A program made the position numbers and the translations under genes. From assembly GCA_937138255.1 (NCBI GenBank), contig CAKZOU010000030.1:1-41513 (forward strand): 41,513 nt of DNA, written 5' to 3'. The first letter of the stretch is position 1. Each line of letters starts with the position of its first letter. The DNA comes from an uncultured Paracoccaceae bacterium. GTDB taxonomy: Bacteria; Pseudomonadota; Alphaproteobacteria; Rhodobacterales; Rhodobacteraceae. This document shows positions 9,182-17,048 of this stretch, in pieces. The notes below the pieces were generated by a model that saw nothing but the letters and a program-made list of their open reading frames with translations, was not told the DNA's origin and searched no databases.

Positions 9182-9847
9182 ATGAACCGACTGTATCATT
9201 ATCCCCTTTCCCCGTTTTCCCGCAAAGTGCGGCTTTGCCTTGCCGAGAAGAAGATCGAGGTCGAGCTGGTCGAGGAACGGTATTGGGAGCAGTCGCCCGA
9301 ATTTCTTCGCCGCAATCCGGCGGGCATGATCCCGGTTCTCAAGCACGGCAGTCTGATGATGTCGGAGAGTCAGGCGATCTGTGAATACCTCGAGGAAACC
9401 CACCCGACCCCTCCCCTGATGCCGCGCGACCCCGAAGGGCGCTATGAGGTGCGGCGGCTGGTGGCCTGGTTTGATGGCAAGTTCAACGAAGAGGTCACGA
9501 CCAAGCTTCTTGGCGAGCGGGTGTTCCGCAAGATCAAGGGCAACGGCTATCCCGACAGCGCCAACGTCAAGGCGGGCGCCAAGGCGATCAAGTTCCACCT
9601 CGACTATATGGCGTGGATTCTCGACAAGCGGCGCTGGCTAGCTGGCAACGAGATGACGCTGGCCGATTTCGCCGCCGCTGCGCACCTCTCGTGCCTCGAT
9701 TATATCTCGGACGTCGACTGGAACCGTTCCGAGGTGGTCAAGGACTGGTACGCCAAGATCAAGTCGCGCCCCGCGTTCCGTTCGATCCTTGCCGATCAGA
9801 TCTCCGGCCTCCGCCCGCCGGCGCATTATGCCGATCTGGATTTCTGA
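9182..9847 (+). CDS. fzlA: GST-fold protein, probable FtsZ-associated FzlA
   Basis: A 221-aa glutathione S-transferase-fold protein. The N-terminal thioredoxin-like domain reads YHYPLSPFSRKVRLCLAEKK, with the NPAGMIPVL cis-Pro loop and SESQAICEYLEE. The C-terminal helical domain has GNEMTLADFAAAAHLSCLDY. It ends in a charged tail, RPPAHYADLDF, which I associate with FzlA, the Caulobacter protein that binds FtsZ, curves its filaments and links the Z-ring to septal wall synthesis. The assignment rests on that tail and overall resemblance; an ordinary GST is the alternative. The gene lies between mtgA and queG on one strand with short gaps. Confidence 0.75.
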   Translation: MNRLYHYPLSPFSRKVRLCLAEKKIEVELVEERYWEQSPEFLRRNPAGMIPVLKHGSLMMSESQAICEYLEETHPTPPLMPRDPEGRYEVRRLVAWFDGKFNEEVTTKLLGERVFRKIKGNGYPDSANVKAGAKAIKFHLDYMAWILDKRRWLAGNEMTLADFAAAAHLSCLDYISDVDWNRSEVVKDWYAKIKSRPAFRSILADQISGLRPPAHYADLDF

Positions 9848-9874
9848 TCCGCTCCGGCCCTCGGGGCTGATCCG

Positions 9875-10921
9875 GTGAAAGAGGCGATCCGCGCCTTTGC
9901 TCTCGAGGCCGGCTTTTCCGCGATGGGGGTCTGTCGGCCAGATGCGATCCCCGAAGCGAAAGAGCGCTTGGCGAGGTTTGTTGCCGAAGGACGGCACGGG
10001 CAGATGGGCTGGATGGCCGAGCGGTTGAACTGGCGCGGCGATCCGGCGGCGCTTTGGCCCGAGGCGCGGTCGGTCATCATGTTGGCCGAGGCCTATACGC
10101 CCGACCAAGACCCGATGGAGATCGTCGGTCGGCCCGACCGGGGGGCGATTTCCGTCTATGCGCGCAACCGTGATTACCACGATATCGTCAAGAAGCGGCT
10201 CAAGACGGTGGGGCGTTGGTTGATCGAGCAGGCGCCGGGGGCGCAGATCAAGGTCTTCGTCGATACCGCCCCGGTGATGGAAAAGCCGCTGGGGCAGGCG
10301 GCAGGCCTTGGCTGGCAGGGCAAGCATACCAACCTTCTGGGGCGCGAGCTTGGCAGCTGGTTCTTCCTCGGCGCGATCTTCACGACCCTCGAACTAGAGC
10401 CTGACAAGGCCGAAATCAGCCATTGTGGCACTTGCACCTCCTGCCTTGATGCCTGCCCGACCAATGCCTTCCCCGCGCCCTATCAGATCGACGCGCGGCG
10501 CTGCATTTCCTATCTGACCATCGAACACCACGGCCCCGTGGATCCCGCCTTGCGGCCACTACTCGGCAACCGGATCTACGGCTGCGACGATTGCCTCGCC
10601 GCCTGCCCGTGGAACAAGTTTGCCGTTGCCGCGCGCGAGATTCGTTATGCCGCGCGGGAAGAGCTGCTCGAGCCGCACCTTTCCGATCTTGCGCGGCTGG
10701 ATGATGCGGGTTTCAGGGCCTTGTTCTCGGGCAGCCCGATCAAGCGGATCGGGCGCAACCGGTTTGTGAGGAATGTCCTCTACGCAATCGGGAATAGTGG
10801 CGATCTGGCCTTTCTAGAGACTGTTTTGTCGCTTCGCAGCGATCCTGACCCGGCGGTTTCCAATGCTGCAGAATGGGCGGCAATCCGCTTGCAATCCGCT
10901 AAGGGCACTGACGGGGCGTGA
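9875..10921 (+). CDS. queG: Epoxyqueuosine reductase QueG
   Basis: A 348-aa cobalamin-dependent Fe-S enzyme that reduces epoxyqueuosine to queuosine at the wobble base of tRNAs with GUN anticodons, the last step of the pathway. The N-terminal domain includes [14 protein letters not shown] and VDTAPVMEK, the latter likely holding the conserved catalytic Asp. Two 4Fe-4S motifs follow, [16 protein letters not shown] and [18 protein letters not shown]-like C-terminal segment completes it. The start is GTG at 9875. No upstream ATG exists before the in-frame TGA of 9845, and the next Met would remove conserved sequence. The ribosome site is weak, which may mean translational coupling to the gene 27 bases upstream. 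Confidence 0.94.
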   Translation: MKEAIRAFALEAGFSAMGVCRPDAIPEAKERLARFVAEGRHGQMGWMAERLNWRGDPAALWPEARSVIMLAEAYTPDQDPMEIVGRPDRGAISVYARNRDYHDIVKKRLKTVGRWLIEQAPGAQIKVFVDTAPVMEKPLGQAAGLGWQGKHTNLLGRELGSWFFLGAIFTTLELEPDKAEISHCGTCTSCLDACPTNAFPAPYQIDARRCISYLTIEHHGPVDPALRPLLGNRIYGCDDCLAACPWNKFAVAAREIRYAAREELLEPHLSDLARLDDAGFRALFSGSPIKRIGRNRFVRNVLYAIGNSGDLAFLETVLSLRSDPDPAVSNAAEWAAIRLQSAKGTDGA

Positions 10922-10960
10922 AGCCGTGCTAGACTGGCCTTCCAATGATGGAGGAAAGCC

Positions 10961-11149
10961 ATGGAGCGTCACATCATCGACAAGCCGCACGATTACGACA
11001 GCGGCGACCGCGTTAAACAGTTCGTCGGCATCGCCCGCCGCGAGGCAAGGGCGGAACATGAGAACCCGTGGTTTCAGAAGGCCCACGCGCCGCGGACTGG
11101 CAAGGTCGTGAAGGAATATCTGCGAATCGAGCGTGGCCAAACCGCCTGA
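10961..11149 (+). CDS. Small protein of unknown function (62 aa)
   Basis: I do not recognise a family. The 62-aa product is very hydrophilic, rich in Arg, Lys, Glu and His, with no membrane segment or signal peptide. It runs MERHIIDKPHDYDSGDRVKQ at the start and ends in VVKEYLRIERGQTA. It is supported as a real gene by a strong ribosome site (GATGGAGGAAAG, about 8 bases before ATG), by codon use like that of its neighbours, and by the neat gap between queG and the EamA gene. Charge and size would suit a small cytoplasmic or nucleic-acid-associated protein, but that is a guess. Confidence 0.65.
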   Translation: MERHIIDKPHDYDSGDRVKQFVGIARREARAEHENPWFQKAHAPRTGKVVKEYLRIERGQTA

Positions 11150-11205
11150 TCGCGCTTTTCCTTGCCGCGCCAAGGCCCTAGGGTGTCCGAAACCCCGGAG
11201 ACCCC

Positions 11206-12126
11206 ATGCATCCCCTTCGCGGCATCCTTCTGAAAGTTGCCTCTGTCTGCGTTTTCGTGGGCATGGCCAGCCTCATCAAGGCGACCGCCGGTCATGTGCC
11301 GCCGGGTGAGGCCGTGTTCTTCCGGTCTTTCTTTGCCATTCCGGTCATCGTGATCTGGCTGGCGATGCGGCGCGAATTGCACCTCGGGGTTCGGACGAGC
11401 AATCCTTTGGGCCATTTCTGGCGCGGCCTCATCGGGACGACCTCGATGGGCCTTGGCTTTGCCGGCCTTGGCCTTTTGCCGCTGCCCGAGGTCACCGCGA
11501 TCGGCTATGCCTCGCCGCTTCTCGTCGTCATTTTCGCGGCGATGTTTCTCAACGAAAAGGTGGGTGTCTACCGCCTTGGTGCTGTCGCGTTGGGAATGGC
11601 GGGGGTCTTGATCGTCCTGTCGCCGCGCCTGACGGTCGGCACGACAGGTGCCGATGCCCGCGAGGCGCTTGGGGCGATGGTCGTCCTCGGTGCGGCGTTC
11701 TTTGCGTCGCTGGCTCAGGTCTTTGTGCGCAAACTGGTCGCCACCGAAAGCACGGCAACGATCGTGTTCTGGTTTTCGGTCACGGCATCGGCGCTGTCGA
11801 CGATCACGATCTTCTGGGGTTGGGTCATCCCTGCGCCGCGCGAGGCGATCTTCCTGATCATCGCGGGGCTTCTGGGCGGGGTGGGCCAGATCCTTCTGAC
11901 ATCGAGCTATCGACTGGCCGATGCGAGCGTCATCGCGCCGTTTGAATATACCTCGATGATCTTGGCGATTGGCGTGGGCTTCTTTGTCTTTGGCGAGGTG
12001 CCGACATCGGTGATGCTGATTGGCGCTGCGATCATCATATCGGCCGGCGTGATCATCATTCTGCGCGAGCACTATCTCGGGCTCGAACGCGCCAAACAGC
12101 GCAAGGCGATGAGCCCCAATGGATAG
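11206..12126 (+). CDS. EamA/DMT-family inner-membrane transporter
   Basis: A 306-aa protein with about ten hydrophobic helices arranged as two EamA repeats, typical of the drug/metabolite transporter superfamily. Recognisable segments are GEAVFFRSFFAIPVIVIW in the first repeat, PLPEVTAIGYASPLLVVIFA, and in the second repeat ASVIAPFEYTSMILAIGVGFFVFGE. Members export amino acids, nucleosides, drugs or other metabolites; the substrate cannot be read from sequence. GGAG lies 5 bases before the ATG. Neighbouring ilvE is convergent and separated by a bidirectional terminator, so nothing in the context points to a substrate. Confidence 0.9.
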   Translation: MHPLRGILLKVASVCVFVGMASLIKATAGHVPPGEAVFFRSFFAIPVIVIWLAMRRELHLGVRTSNPLGHFWRGLIGTTSMGLGFAGLGLLPLPEVTAIGYASPLLVVIFAAMFLNEKVGVYRLGAVALGMAGVLIVLSPRLTVGTTGADAREALGAMVVLGAAFFASLAQVFVRKLVATESTATIVFWFSVTASALSTITIFWGWVIPAPREAIFLIIAGLLGGVGQILLTSSYRLADASVIAPFEYTSMILAIGVGFFVFGEVPTSVMLIGAAIIISAGVIIILREHYLGLERAKQRKAMSPNG

Positions 12127-12150
12127 AAAAGGCCGGGCAATGCCCGGCCT
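12127..12150. terminator. Bidirectional terminator between EamA transporter and ilvE
   Basis: AGGCCGGGC (12130-12138) and GCCCGGCCT (12142-12150) form a 9-bp perfect stem with a 3-base loop. It is flanked by AAAA on the left, so on the minus strand the hairpin is followed by TTTTC and should end ilvE transcripts efficiently. On the plus strand the tail is only ATATC, so termination of the transporter transcript would be weaker. Confidence 0.8.
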
Positions 12151-12174
12151 ATATCAGTCTCTAACAAGGCGAAA

Positions 12175-13044
12175 TCAGCTGCGAACCAGCTTGTCGTAGG
12201 CTTCCGCCGTTTCGCGGGTCAGCGCGCCGACCTCGAATTTCCAATCACCGATCTGGCCGACCGGAGTGACCTCGGCGGCCGAGCCGGTGAGGAAGCACTG
12301 CTCGAAGCTGTCGAGTTCCGACGGCAGGATGTGCCGCTCGTGCACCTTGATCTGACGGTCGCGCAGCATCTGGATGACGGTCTGGCGGGTCAGGCCGTTG
12401 AGGATCGCGTCGGGCAGCGGTGTGTGCACCTCGCCATCCTTGACGAAGAAGATATTGGCGCCGGTCGCCTCGGCCACATAGCCGCGATAATCAAAGAACA
12501 TCGCATCCGAGCAACCTTTGGCCTCGGCGGCGTGCTTGGACATGGTGCAGATCATATAGAGGCCTGCGGCCTTGGCGGCGGTCGGGATCGTCTCGGGGCT
12601 CGGGCGCTTCCATTTGGCAACGTCGAGCTTGGCGCCCTTCATCTTGGCATCGCCGTAATAGCTGCCCCATTCCCAGGCGGTCACGGCCATACGGATCGGG
12701 TTGCGGCGGGCCGAGACGCCCATATCTTCGCCCGCGCCACGGAAGGCGACAACGCGAAGGTAGGCGTTGGTCAGGCCGTTGGCATCGAGAACAGCGCGCT
12801 TGGCGGCTTCGATCTCATCCACGGTATAGGGGATCGCCATGTCCATCAGCTCGCCCGACTTGAGCAGGCGCTCGGAATGCTGGCGGCTCTTGAAGACCTT
12901 GCCTTCATAGCAGCGCTCGCCCTCGAACACCGAGGAGGCATAGTGCAGCGCGTGGGTGAGGATGTGGACATTGGCATCGCGCCAATCGATCAGCTTGCCA
13001 TCCATCCAGATCTTGCCGTCGCGGTCGGCGTAGGAACCAGCCAT
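12175..13044 (-). CDS. ilvE: Branched-chain amino acid aminotransferase
   Basis: A 289-aa fold-type IV PLP enzyme that interconverts Val, Leu and Ile with their 2-oxo acids using glutamate/2-oxoglutarate. The N-terminus has KIWMDGKLIDWRDANVHILT and HYASSVFEGERCYEG. The region around the PLP lysine is GLYMICTMSKHAAEAKG, followed by YVAEATGANIFFVKDGEVHT and LNGLTRQTVIQ. The ATG at 13044 is chosen because AAGGGA precedes it at 6-7 bases; a TTG five codons earlier has no such site. The gene is divergent from the petP-like regulator. An AT-rich 144-bp spacer between them should hold both promoters. Confidence 0.95.
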   Translation of the reverse strand: MAGSYADRDGKIWMDGKLIDWRDANVHILTHALHYASSVFEGERCYEGKVFKSRQHSERLLKSGELMDMAIPYTVDEIEAAKRAVLDANGLTNAYLRVVAFRGAGEDMGVSARRNPIRMAVTAWEWGSYYGDAKMKGAKLDVAKWKRPSPETIPTAAKAAGLYMICTMSKHAAEAKGCSDAMFFDYRGYVAEATGANIFFVKDGEVHTPLPDAILNGLTRQTVIQMLRDRQIKVHERHILPSELDSFEQCFLTGSAAEVTPVGQIGDWKFEVGALTRETAEAYDKLVRS

Positions 13045-13136
13045 TTCAATCCCTTTCAAATTTCCATTTGTTACGCAATTAGGTCCATAACGGACATAAT
13101 ATTGCGCGATTTCCCGAATTCGCTAACAGTTGAGTC

Positions 13137-13165
13137 TTGGAATGTCAACAAGGCTGACTTATCCT
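13137..13165 (+). promoter_or_regulatory. Candidate promoter of the petP-petR-like pair
   Basis: TTGGAA (13137-13142) and TATCCT (13160-13165) are separated by 17 bases, and the petP-like ATG follows 23 bases later behind GGAGGAG. The boxes match 4 of 6 positions each at most. It is a sequence-based guess in the only spacer available. Confidence 0.4.
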
Positions 13166-13188
13166 CGCGGCAAGACGGAGGAGTTTCA

Positions 13189-13695
13189 ATGCCTGATAAT
13201 CCGATGAGCCAAAGCGGCCAGTCCCTTCTTTTCCTGACGGACGAGCAGCTTAGGAAAGGCATCGAGGCGATGTTCTTTGCCTATCGGGGGTTTACAGCCG
13301 ATCCTGACCGGATTCTGGCCGACATGGAATATGGCCGCGCGCACCACCGGGCGATCCACTTTATCCACCGCAGCCCCGGCACGACCGTGAACAATCTTCT
13401 GTCGATCCTCGGGGTGACCAAGCAATCGCTCAACCGCGTGCTGCGGACGCTGATCGAGGATGGTTTGGTCGAAAGCCGGATCGGCAAAGAGGACAAGCGC
13501 GAGCGGCACCTGCACCTGACCGTCAAGGGCGCCGAATTGGAGCGCTCCCTGTCTGATGCCCAGCGTGACAGGATGCGCGCCGCCTATCGCGCGGCGGGGC
13601 CAGTGGCCGTGGCGGGATTCCGACAGGTGCTCGAGGCGATGATGGATCAGGATCTGCGCCGCCACTTCGACACGCTCAAGGATCGTGGCGCATGA
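13189..13695 (+). CDS. petP: MarR-family regulator, PetP-like
   Basis: A 168-aa winged-helix protein of the MarR family. The helix-turn-helix region is TTVNNLLSILGVTKQSLNRV (about residues 65-84), followed by the wing ESRIGKEDKRERHLHLT. It overlaps the downstream response regulator by 4 bases (ATGA). This MarR plus OmpR-type pair matches PetP-PetR of Rhodobacter capsulatus, known to be needed for cytochrome bc1 synthesis and there located directly upstream of petABC. Here petABC lies about 21 kb away on the other strand. The PetP name is inferred from the pair and sequence resemblance; a generic MarR regulator is the fallback. GGAGGAG lies just ahead of the ATG. Confidence 0.75.
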   Translation: MPDNPMSQSGQSLLFLTDEQLRKGIEAMFFAYRGFTADPDRILADMEYGRAHHRAIHFIHRSPGTTVNNLLSILGVTKQSLNRVLRTLIEDGLVESRIGKEDKRERHLHLTVKGAELERSLSDAQRDRMRAAYRAAGPVAVAGFRQVLEAMMDQDLRRHFDTLKDRGA

Positions 13696-14399
13696 CCTCC
13701 GACCAGAGCCACATCCTGATCGTCGACGACGACGAGCGCATCCGTGGCCTTTTGCAGCAGTTCCTGATCAAGAGCGGCTTTCTCGTAACCTCTGCCCGCG
13801 ACGCCGAACACGCGCGGCGCATTCTTTCGGGACTCGAATTTGATCTGATCGTTTTGGATGTAATGATGCCGGGCGAAGACGGGATTTCGCTCTGCCGCGA
13901 TCTTCGGCAGCGGATCACTACTCCGATCCTCCTTCTGACTGCGCGGGCCGAGACCTCGGATCGTATCGCTGGCCTCGAGGCAGGGGCCGACGACTATCTG
14001 GGCAAACCCTTTGAGCCAAAAGAGCTTCTCCTGCGGATCGCGGCCATCCTGCGCCGAAGCCCTGCGGCGGAACCGGCCATCGTGCGCCCGAAGGTGGTCC
14101 ATCTGGGCGCGGTGCGCTATGATATCGAGCGGGGCGAGATGTGGCGCGGCGATGAGCTTGTGCGCCTGACCTCGACCGAAAGCCAGCTGATGAAGATCTT
14201 TGTCGCGCGTTTGTCAGAGCCGGTGAGCCGCGCCCAACTGGTGGCTGATCTGAGCCATTCGGGCGCGCAGACTCAGGAGCGCGCCGTCGATGTTCAGATC
14301 ACCCGCCTGCGCCGCAAGATCGAGGATGATCCGCGTCAGCCCCGCTATCTGCAAACGGTGCGCGGCGCGGGATATATGCTGGCGCCCGATCTGTCCTAG
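13692..14399 (+). CDS. petR: OmpR-family response regulator, PetR-like
   Basis: A 235-aa two-component response regulator. The receiver domain (residues 7-120) has the acidic pocket in ILIVDDDERIRGLL, the phosphoacceptor Asp56 in LIVLDVMMPGEDG, the Thr of LLLTAR and the Lys of GKPFEPKEL. The C-terminal winged helix includes VDVQITRLRRKIEDDPRQPRY and TVRGAGYML. No histidine kinase is nearby. It starts in the ATGA overlap with the MarR gene, so the two are translationally coupled. The pair resembles R. capsulatus PetP-PetR, where PetR is required for respiratory and photosynthetic growth through cytochrome bc1. The exact orthology is inferred. Confidence 0.82.
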   Translation: MTSDQSHILIVDDDERIRGLLQQFLIKSGFLVTSARDAEHARRILSGLEFDLIVLDVMMPGEDGISLCRDLRQRITTPILLLTARAETSDRIAGLEAGADDYLGKPFEPKELLLRIAAILRRSPAAEPAIVRPKVVHLGAVRYDIERGEMWRGDELVRLTSTESQLMKIFVARLSEPVSRAQLVADLSHSGAQTQERAVDVQITRLRRKIEDDPRQPRYLQTVRGAGYMLAPDLS

Positions 14400-14938
14400 G
14401 GGCAGTCGATCGGCATGACCTTTTCGGTCGTGGCCCACATCGTTGCCGGCAGGGCGGGGATTTCGATCAGAAGCTCGAAGACAGGCTGGCCATTCTGCTG
14501 GATCGTGCCCGTTCCGGCGCGAAGGTCGAGCTCGCAAAAGCCGAAAGACTCAAGGTCGCTCTCGCTCCACCAGACATAGCTGTAGCCGGTGATCCGATAG
14601 CTTCCGTCAGGAAACCCAAGCGTCAGGATCTCGGTCCAGCGGATAGGCCCTTCGGCATCGTGGTGCGAGGTGATGGTGATCTGGCCATCACCGCGAATGG
14701 CAAGCTCTGGCTGGTCGGCGCCCGGCCCGGTGCTGCCCAGGCCCACGGCATAGATATCATTGCCGCCGGTCTTGCTGATTTGAAGATCGGCCTCGCCGGT
14801 TTCCGAAATCAGCAGGGCAAAACCTTCGACAAGCCCGTCGCCGTTCAGGTCGAGGGCAAGGCTGGTAACAGGGCCATCCTCCTGCGCCAAAGCGCCCGCC
14901 CCGAGAAGGGAAAACAGAATGAACAAGGCCGCGCGCAT
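14396..14938 (-). CDS. Secreted protein of unknown function (180 aa)
   Basis: I recognise no named family. The first 20 residues, ending in GAGALAQ, form a Sec signal peptide with likely cleavage after ALA. The mature part begins EDGPVTSLALDLNGDGLVEG and is rich in beta-prone, acidic sequence. DLNGDGLVEG resembles a Ca-binding Dx[DN]xDG loop of the FG-GAP/dockerin type. A single Cys (FGFCELDL) lies in the middle and another near the C-terminal DCP. The product is probably periplasmic. It overlaps the end of petR by 4 bases tail to tail, and its start lies 47 bases from that of the deacetylase-like gene, so the two 5' regions are closely packed and divergent. Confidence 0.75.
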   Translation of the reverse strand: MRAALFILFSLLGAGALAQEDGPVTSLALDLNGDGLVEGFALLISETGEADLQISKTGGNDIYAVGLGSTGPGADQPELAIRGDGQITITSHHDAEGPIRWTEILTLGFPDGSYRITGYSYVWWSESDLESFGFCELDLRAGTGTIQQNGQPVFELLIEIPALPATMWATTEKVMPIDCP

Positions 14939-14984
14939 GAAGTCCCCGCTTGTGATTACTTCAGGATTTCTGTTCCAATGCGCC

Positions 14985-15911
14985 ATGGCAACCGCATTGA
15001 TCACACACCCCGATTGTCTCGGCCATATCACGCCACCCGGCCACGCGGAACAGGTGGCGCGGCTTGATGCTGTGCTTGGCGCCCTCGAAGGCATCCCGCT
15101 TGAGCGGTATTCCGCCCCACTGGCGGCCGATGCCGATATCCTGCGGGCGCATCCCAAGGCCCATCTGGACAGCATTCGCGCCGAGGCCCCCGAGAGGAAT
15201 ATCGTGACGCTGGATCCCGACACCTTCATGTCGCCCGGCTCGCTCGCCGCCGCCTTTCGCGGGGCTGGCGCTGTGGTCAAAGCAGTCGATCTGGTTTTGG
15301 GCGGGACTGTTGGAAATGCGTTCGCCGCCATCCGCCCGCCGGGGCACCATGCCGAGCGCGAAACGCCGATGGGCTTTTGCCTTTTCGGCAATATCGCGAT
15401 CGGGGCCAAACACGCGCTGGATCACCACGGGCTCAAGCGGGTCGCTGTGGTCGATTTCGATGTGCACCACGGCAACGGCACGCAAGACCTTTTGCAGGAT
15501 GACCCGCGCGTTCTGTTCATCTCGTCGCACGAGATGCCGCTCTATCCCGGCACCGGCGATCCTTCGGACACGGGCGAGCATGACAATGTGATCAACATCG
15601 CGCTGAAGGCTGGCACCCGATCCAAGGAATTCCGCGAGATCTATGAGGCGCAAGTCTTTCCGCGCCTCCGCGCCTTCAAGCCCGATCTGATTCTCGTCTC
15701 CGCCGGATTCGATGCCCATCGCGCCGATCCCTTGGCCAACATCTGCCTCGAGACAGCCGATTTCGCATGGGTCACGGGCCGCATCTGCGATATCGCCGAT
15801 CAAGTTTGCGAGGGGCGCGTGGTATCTGCCCTCGAAGGGGGTTATGATCTCGAAGCTCTGGCCGATAGCGCGGCCGCACATGTCAAAACACTTCAGGAGC
15901 GCGCCGCATGA
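14985..15911 (+). CDS. Histone deacetylase-family amidohydrolase
   Basis: A 308-aa zinc-dependent deacetylase of the HDAC/acetylpolyamine amidohydrolase/AcuC superfamily. Active-site segments are RPPGHHAERETPMGFCLFGN with the tandem catalytic His, VAVVDFDVHHGNGTQDLL with the Asp and His metal ligands, SAGFDAHRADPLAN with the second Asp, and the C-terminal ALEGGYDL with the transition-state Tyr. Bacterial members act on acetylated polyamines, proteins or small molecules; the substrate is not evident. The ATG at 14985 gives the usual N-terminus (MATALITHPDCLGH), but no clear ribosome site precedes it, and ATG 14937 is an alternative. It overlaps xseB by 4 bases. Confidence 0.9.
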   Translation: MATALITHPDCLGHITPPGHAEQVARLDAVLGALEGIPLERYSAPLAADADILRAHPKAHLDSIRAEAPERNIVTLDPDTFMSPGSLAAAFRGAGAVVKAVDLVLGGTVGNAFAAIRPPGHHAERETPMGFCLFGNIAIGAKHALDHHGLKRVAVVDFDVHHGNGTQDLLQDDPRVLFISSHEMPLYPGTGDPSDTGEHDNVINIALKAGTRSKEFREIYEAQVFPRLRAFKPDLILVSAGFDAHRADPLANICLETADFAWVTGRICDIADQVCEGRVVSALEGGYDLEALADSAAAHVKTLQERAA

Positions 15912-16150
15912 CGGACACCCCGGTTGAACAGCTTTCCTTCGAACAGGCCATCAAAGAGCTTGAGGCCGTTGTCGCGCGGCTCGAACGCGGCGAGGTCGCG
16001 CTTGACGAGTCGATCGCCCTTTACGAGCGTGGCGCCAAGCTCAAGGCGCGCTGCGAGGCCAAGCTGAAAGAGGCGGAAGAGAAGGTCGCCAAGATCACCT
16101 TCGGCGCCGATGGCGCACCAAGCGGAACCGCGCCCCTCGACGCGGGATAA
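15908..16150 (+). CDS. xseB: Exodeoxyribonuclease VII small subunit
   Basis: An 80-aa protein that joins several copies to one XseA to form exonuclease VII, which degrades single-stranded DNA. The family core is plain: SFEQAIKELEAVVARLERGE, then DESIALYERGAKLKARCEAK, two helices forming a coiled-coil hairpin, and a short variable tail. Its start codon overlaps the stop of the deacetylase-like gene (ATGA), and ispA follows after 5 bases. xseA is not in the window. The placement just before ispA and dxs is common in alphaproteobacteria. Confidence 0.96.
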   Translation: MTDTPVEQLSFEQAIKELEAVVARLERGEVALDESIALYERGAKLKARCEAKLKEAEEKVAKITFGADGAPSGTAPLDAG

Positions 16151-16155
16151 GAATC

Positions 16156-17037
16156 ATGTTGGCTGCAAGGCCTCTGCCACTCGATCAAGCGCTGGCACAA
16201 ACAGCACTGGCTGTTGATGCCTATGTCAAAGCGGCGCTGGCCGAGTTTGATTTGCCGGTCGCTCGGGCGATGTCTTATGCGGTCGAAGGCGGCAAATCCC
16301 TGCGTGGCTTTCTGGTTTTGGAAACTGCGCGGCTCCACGGGATCGGCGGCGGAGCGGCAATCTCAGCTGCCGCTGCCATAGAATGCCTGCATGCCTATTC
16401 GCTGATCCATGATGACCTACCATGCATGGACGACGACGACCTGCGCCGTGGCCGTCCGACAGTGCACCGCAAGTGGGACGAGGCCACAGCAGTCCTTGCT
16501 GGAGATGCTCTCCAATCCCTCGCCTTCGAGCTGGTTCTTGAAACGGAATGCAGCGCCGAGGCGCGGCTTGATCTGGCACGGGGCCTTGCCAAGGCCGCGG
16601 GTGTGGGGGGAATGATCGGCGGGCAGGCGATGGATATTGCCGCTGAAACCGCAGCGACGCCCCTCAGCCTTGCGGATGTCGAGGCGCTGCAATCCGGCAA
16701 GACCGGGGCCCTTATCACTTGGTCGGCTTTGGCAGGGCCGCGCATGGCGCGTTCGGACCTTCGTCCGCTCAAGGTCTATGGCGATGCGCTGGGCCGTGCT
16801 TTCCAGATCGCCGACGATATTCTCGATGTCGAAGGCGATGCTTCTGCGGTCGGGAAGGCCGTCGGCAAGGATGCCAACGCCGGCAAGGCGACCTTCATCT
16901 CGCACCTGGGTCTCGATGGCGCGAAACGGCTGGCGAAAGACCTCGTGACCGAGGCCTGCGACGCTCTGGCCGACTATGGCAGCGACGCGGAAACCTTGCG
17001 GGACGTGGCGCGTTTCGTTATCGCGCGGGATAGGTAA
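16156..17037 (+). CDS. ispA: Farnesyl diphosphate synthase (polyprenyl synthetase)
   Basis: A 293-aa trans-prenyltransferase that condenses IPP with DMAPP and GPP to make farnesyl diphosphate for quinones, undecaprenyl carrier and other isoprenoids. The first aspartate-rich motif is [19 protein letters not shown] (about residues 84-102) and the second is [13 protein letters not shown]. Length and the region before the first motif fit a short-chain (C15) enzyme. The ATG at 16156 has only a weak purine stretch (GGGATAAG), suggesting coupling to xseB 5 bases upstream. dxs follows 11 bases downstream, so precursor synthesis and the first elongation step are likely cotranscribed. Confidence 0.95.
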   Translation: MLAARPLPLDQALAQTALAVDAYVKAALAEFDLPVARAMSYAVEGGKSLRGFLVLETARLHGIGGGAAISAAAAIECLHAYSLIHDDLPCMDDDDLRRGRPTVHRKWDEATAVLAGDALQSLAFELVLETECSAEARLDLARGLAKAAGVGGMIGGQAMDIAAETAATPLSLADVEALQSGKTGALITWSALAGPRMARSDLRPLKVYGDALGRAFQIADDILDVEGDASAVGKAVGKDANAGKATFISHLGLDGAKRLAKDLVTEACDALADYGSDAETLRDVARFVIARDR

Positions 17038-17048
17038 CAAGGCCGCCC

